Assembly (NCBI GenBank): GCA_902705865.1
Contig: CACSIO010000003.1
Location: forward strand, 62,001 to 126,000
DNA length: 64,000 nt
Direction of reading: 5' to 3'
Origin: BD1-7 clade bacterium
GTDB taxonomy: Bacteria; Pseudomonadota; Gammaproteobacteria; Pseudomonadales; DT-91
The notes beneath the pieces are model-generated. The model had not been told where the DNA came from, ran no database searches, and saw only the letters and a list, made by a program, of their open reading frames with translations. Positions 63,446 through 64,000 of this stretch are shown here, piece after piece. Position 1 is the stretch's first letter; the number at the start of each line of letters is the position of its first letter. Both the position numbers and the translations under genes were made by a program.

Positions 63446-64000
63446 TTACAAGCCCAGTGTTTTCAAGCGATTTGCTTGAGCACGATAAAGAGCCGGCGGA
63501 TATGGCGCATCCTTCGCCTTCAAACCCAGAAACCAGTTCATGTGATCCAGGTGGTTCATTTTGTAATCGTCACGAATAACGTGGCCCAGCTGCATGGAAC
63601 AACGTGGCACGATACCATCATCGTCGTCACCGTCAATTGCCTTGGTAACAACCGCGTGCAGCAGATCTAGAGGATCCAGCTTATTGGTTGTTTGTGCGTT
63701 GCCACCCCATGAATAGTAACGGATAGGTTCGTTGCTGATCGCATTAATAACGACTTCGTCGCCATCGGTGCCGCACGGTGCTGATGGTAAACCATCGGGG
63801 TACTTACCGTTAAATTCAACGATACCCTCGGTGCTCATAGATTCCAGTGTATCCAAAATGTTTTGCTCGAAGTTATTTTGGCTGACGATATCAATAACGT
63901 GACCGAGTACGTTACCCATCAGACCGATAATCAACGCAACCGGTGGGATATCCAGCGCCTTAGCATCGGCAACATCGGAGCCGAAATTGGCACCGGCAAC
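63446..64000 (-). CDS. lipA: Triacylglycerol lipase, subfamily I, C-terminal part
   Basis: The frame runs from the window edge to the stop at 63446 and gives 184 residues; the start and the catalytic serine lie outside the window. Seen here are the catalytic aspartate in DDDDGIVPRCS, the catalytic histidine in NHLDHMNW and the ending ALYRAQANRLKTLGL, as in Pseudomonas-type lipases that need a foldase. The two cysteines in APCGTD and PRCSMQLG fit the single disulfide of the family. It is secreted by the type II pathway in relatives. It is followed directly by the foldase gene. Confidence 0.93.
   Translation of the reverse strand, partial: VAGANFGSDVADAKALDIPPVALIIGLMGNVLGHVIDIVSQNNFEQNILDTLESMSTEGIVEFNGKYPDGLPSAPCGTDGDEVVINAISNEPIRYYSWGGNAQTTNKLDPLDLLHAVVTKAIDGDDDDGIVPRCSMQLGHVIRDDYKMNHLDHMNWFLGLKAKDAPYPPALYRAQANRLKTLGL

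Overview
The window looks like the chromosome of a marine-type gammaproteobacterium of moderate GC content. The support is a mutS-fdxA neighbourhood as in pseudomonads, a DUF3081 gene, a subfamily I lipase with its dedicated foldase, and RND, MHS and DksA-type genes of gammaproteobacterial character. I cannot name the genus. No rRNA, tRNA, insertion sequence, prophage or CRISPR array is visible.

Region 1 (1-26018) is a near-complete type VI secretion system (T6SS) built as two divergent operons around a 673-base promoter region. The leftward operon reads vgrG, fha (tagH), tssJ, tssK, tssL (with an OmpA-like peptidoglycan-binding end) and tssM, which runs off the window. The rightward operon reads tssA, tssB, tssC, hcp, tagJ, tssE, tssF, tssG and clpV. 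It continues into an accessory block: a DUF6484 protein that looks like a miniature VgrG tip, a DUF4150 PAAR-like protein, a TIGR02270 HEAT-like protein, a DUF2169 protein, an Imm49-like protein and a ketoacyl-synthase-fold protein whose catalytic residues all appear to be lost. This block is the least understood part of the window. The divergent promoter carries a perfect dyad, and one of its arms recurs at the tssA ribosome binding site.

Region 2 (26066-31844) holds a secreted multidomain phospholipase C-like/lectin protein. It is divergent from an AraC-type regulator and shares with it a spacer containing two dyads built on the same half-site. The regulator overlaps a gene for an Lnt-like N-acyltransferase. 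A lysozyme-like protein without a signal peptide and a small zinc-ribbon membrane protein follow.

Region 3 (31872-46769) is mostly housekeeping and transport: an unlisted 57-residue small gene, fdxA, mutS, a DUF3081 gene, an RND pump with two tandem adaptor lipoproteins, a LysE/RhtB exporter, an MHS-type MFS transporter, an Lrp/AsnC regulator and leuA.

Region 4 (46822-58052) has a 12-repeat kelch-like lipoprotein, two tandem related outer-membrane barrel genes, and a complete arginine deiminase operon in the order arcA-arcB-arcC-arcD. The operon would convert arginine to ornithine, ammonia, CO2 and ATP, with ArcD exchanging arginine for ornithine. A further outer-membrane barrel gene is convergent with arcD.

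Region 5 (58296-64000) contains an aldo/keto reductase, an unknown lipoprotein, a stand-alone AMIN-domain protein, a dimeric dUTPase, a DksA/TraR-type zinc finger protein, and a lipase operon in which lipA, cut by the window edge, lies upstream of its foldase gene.
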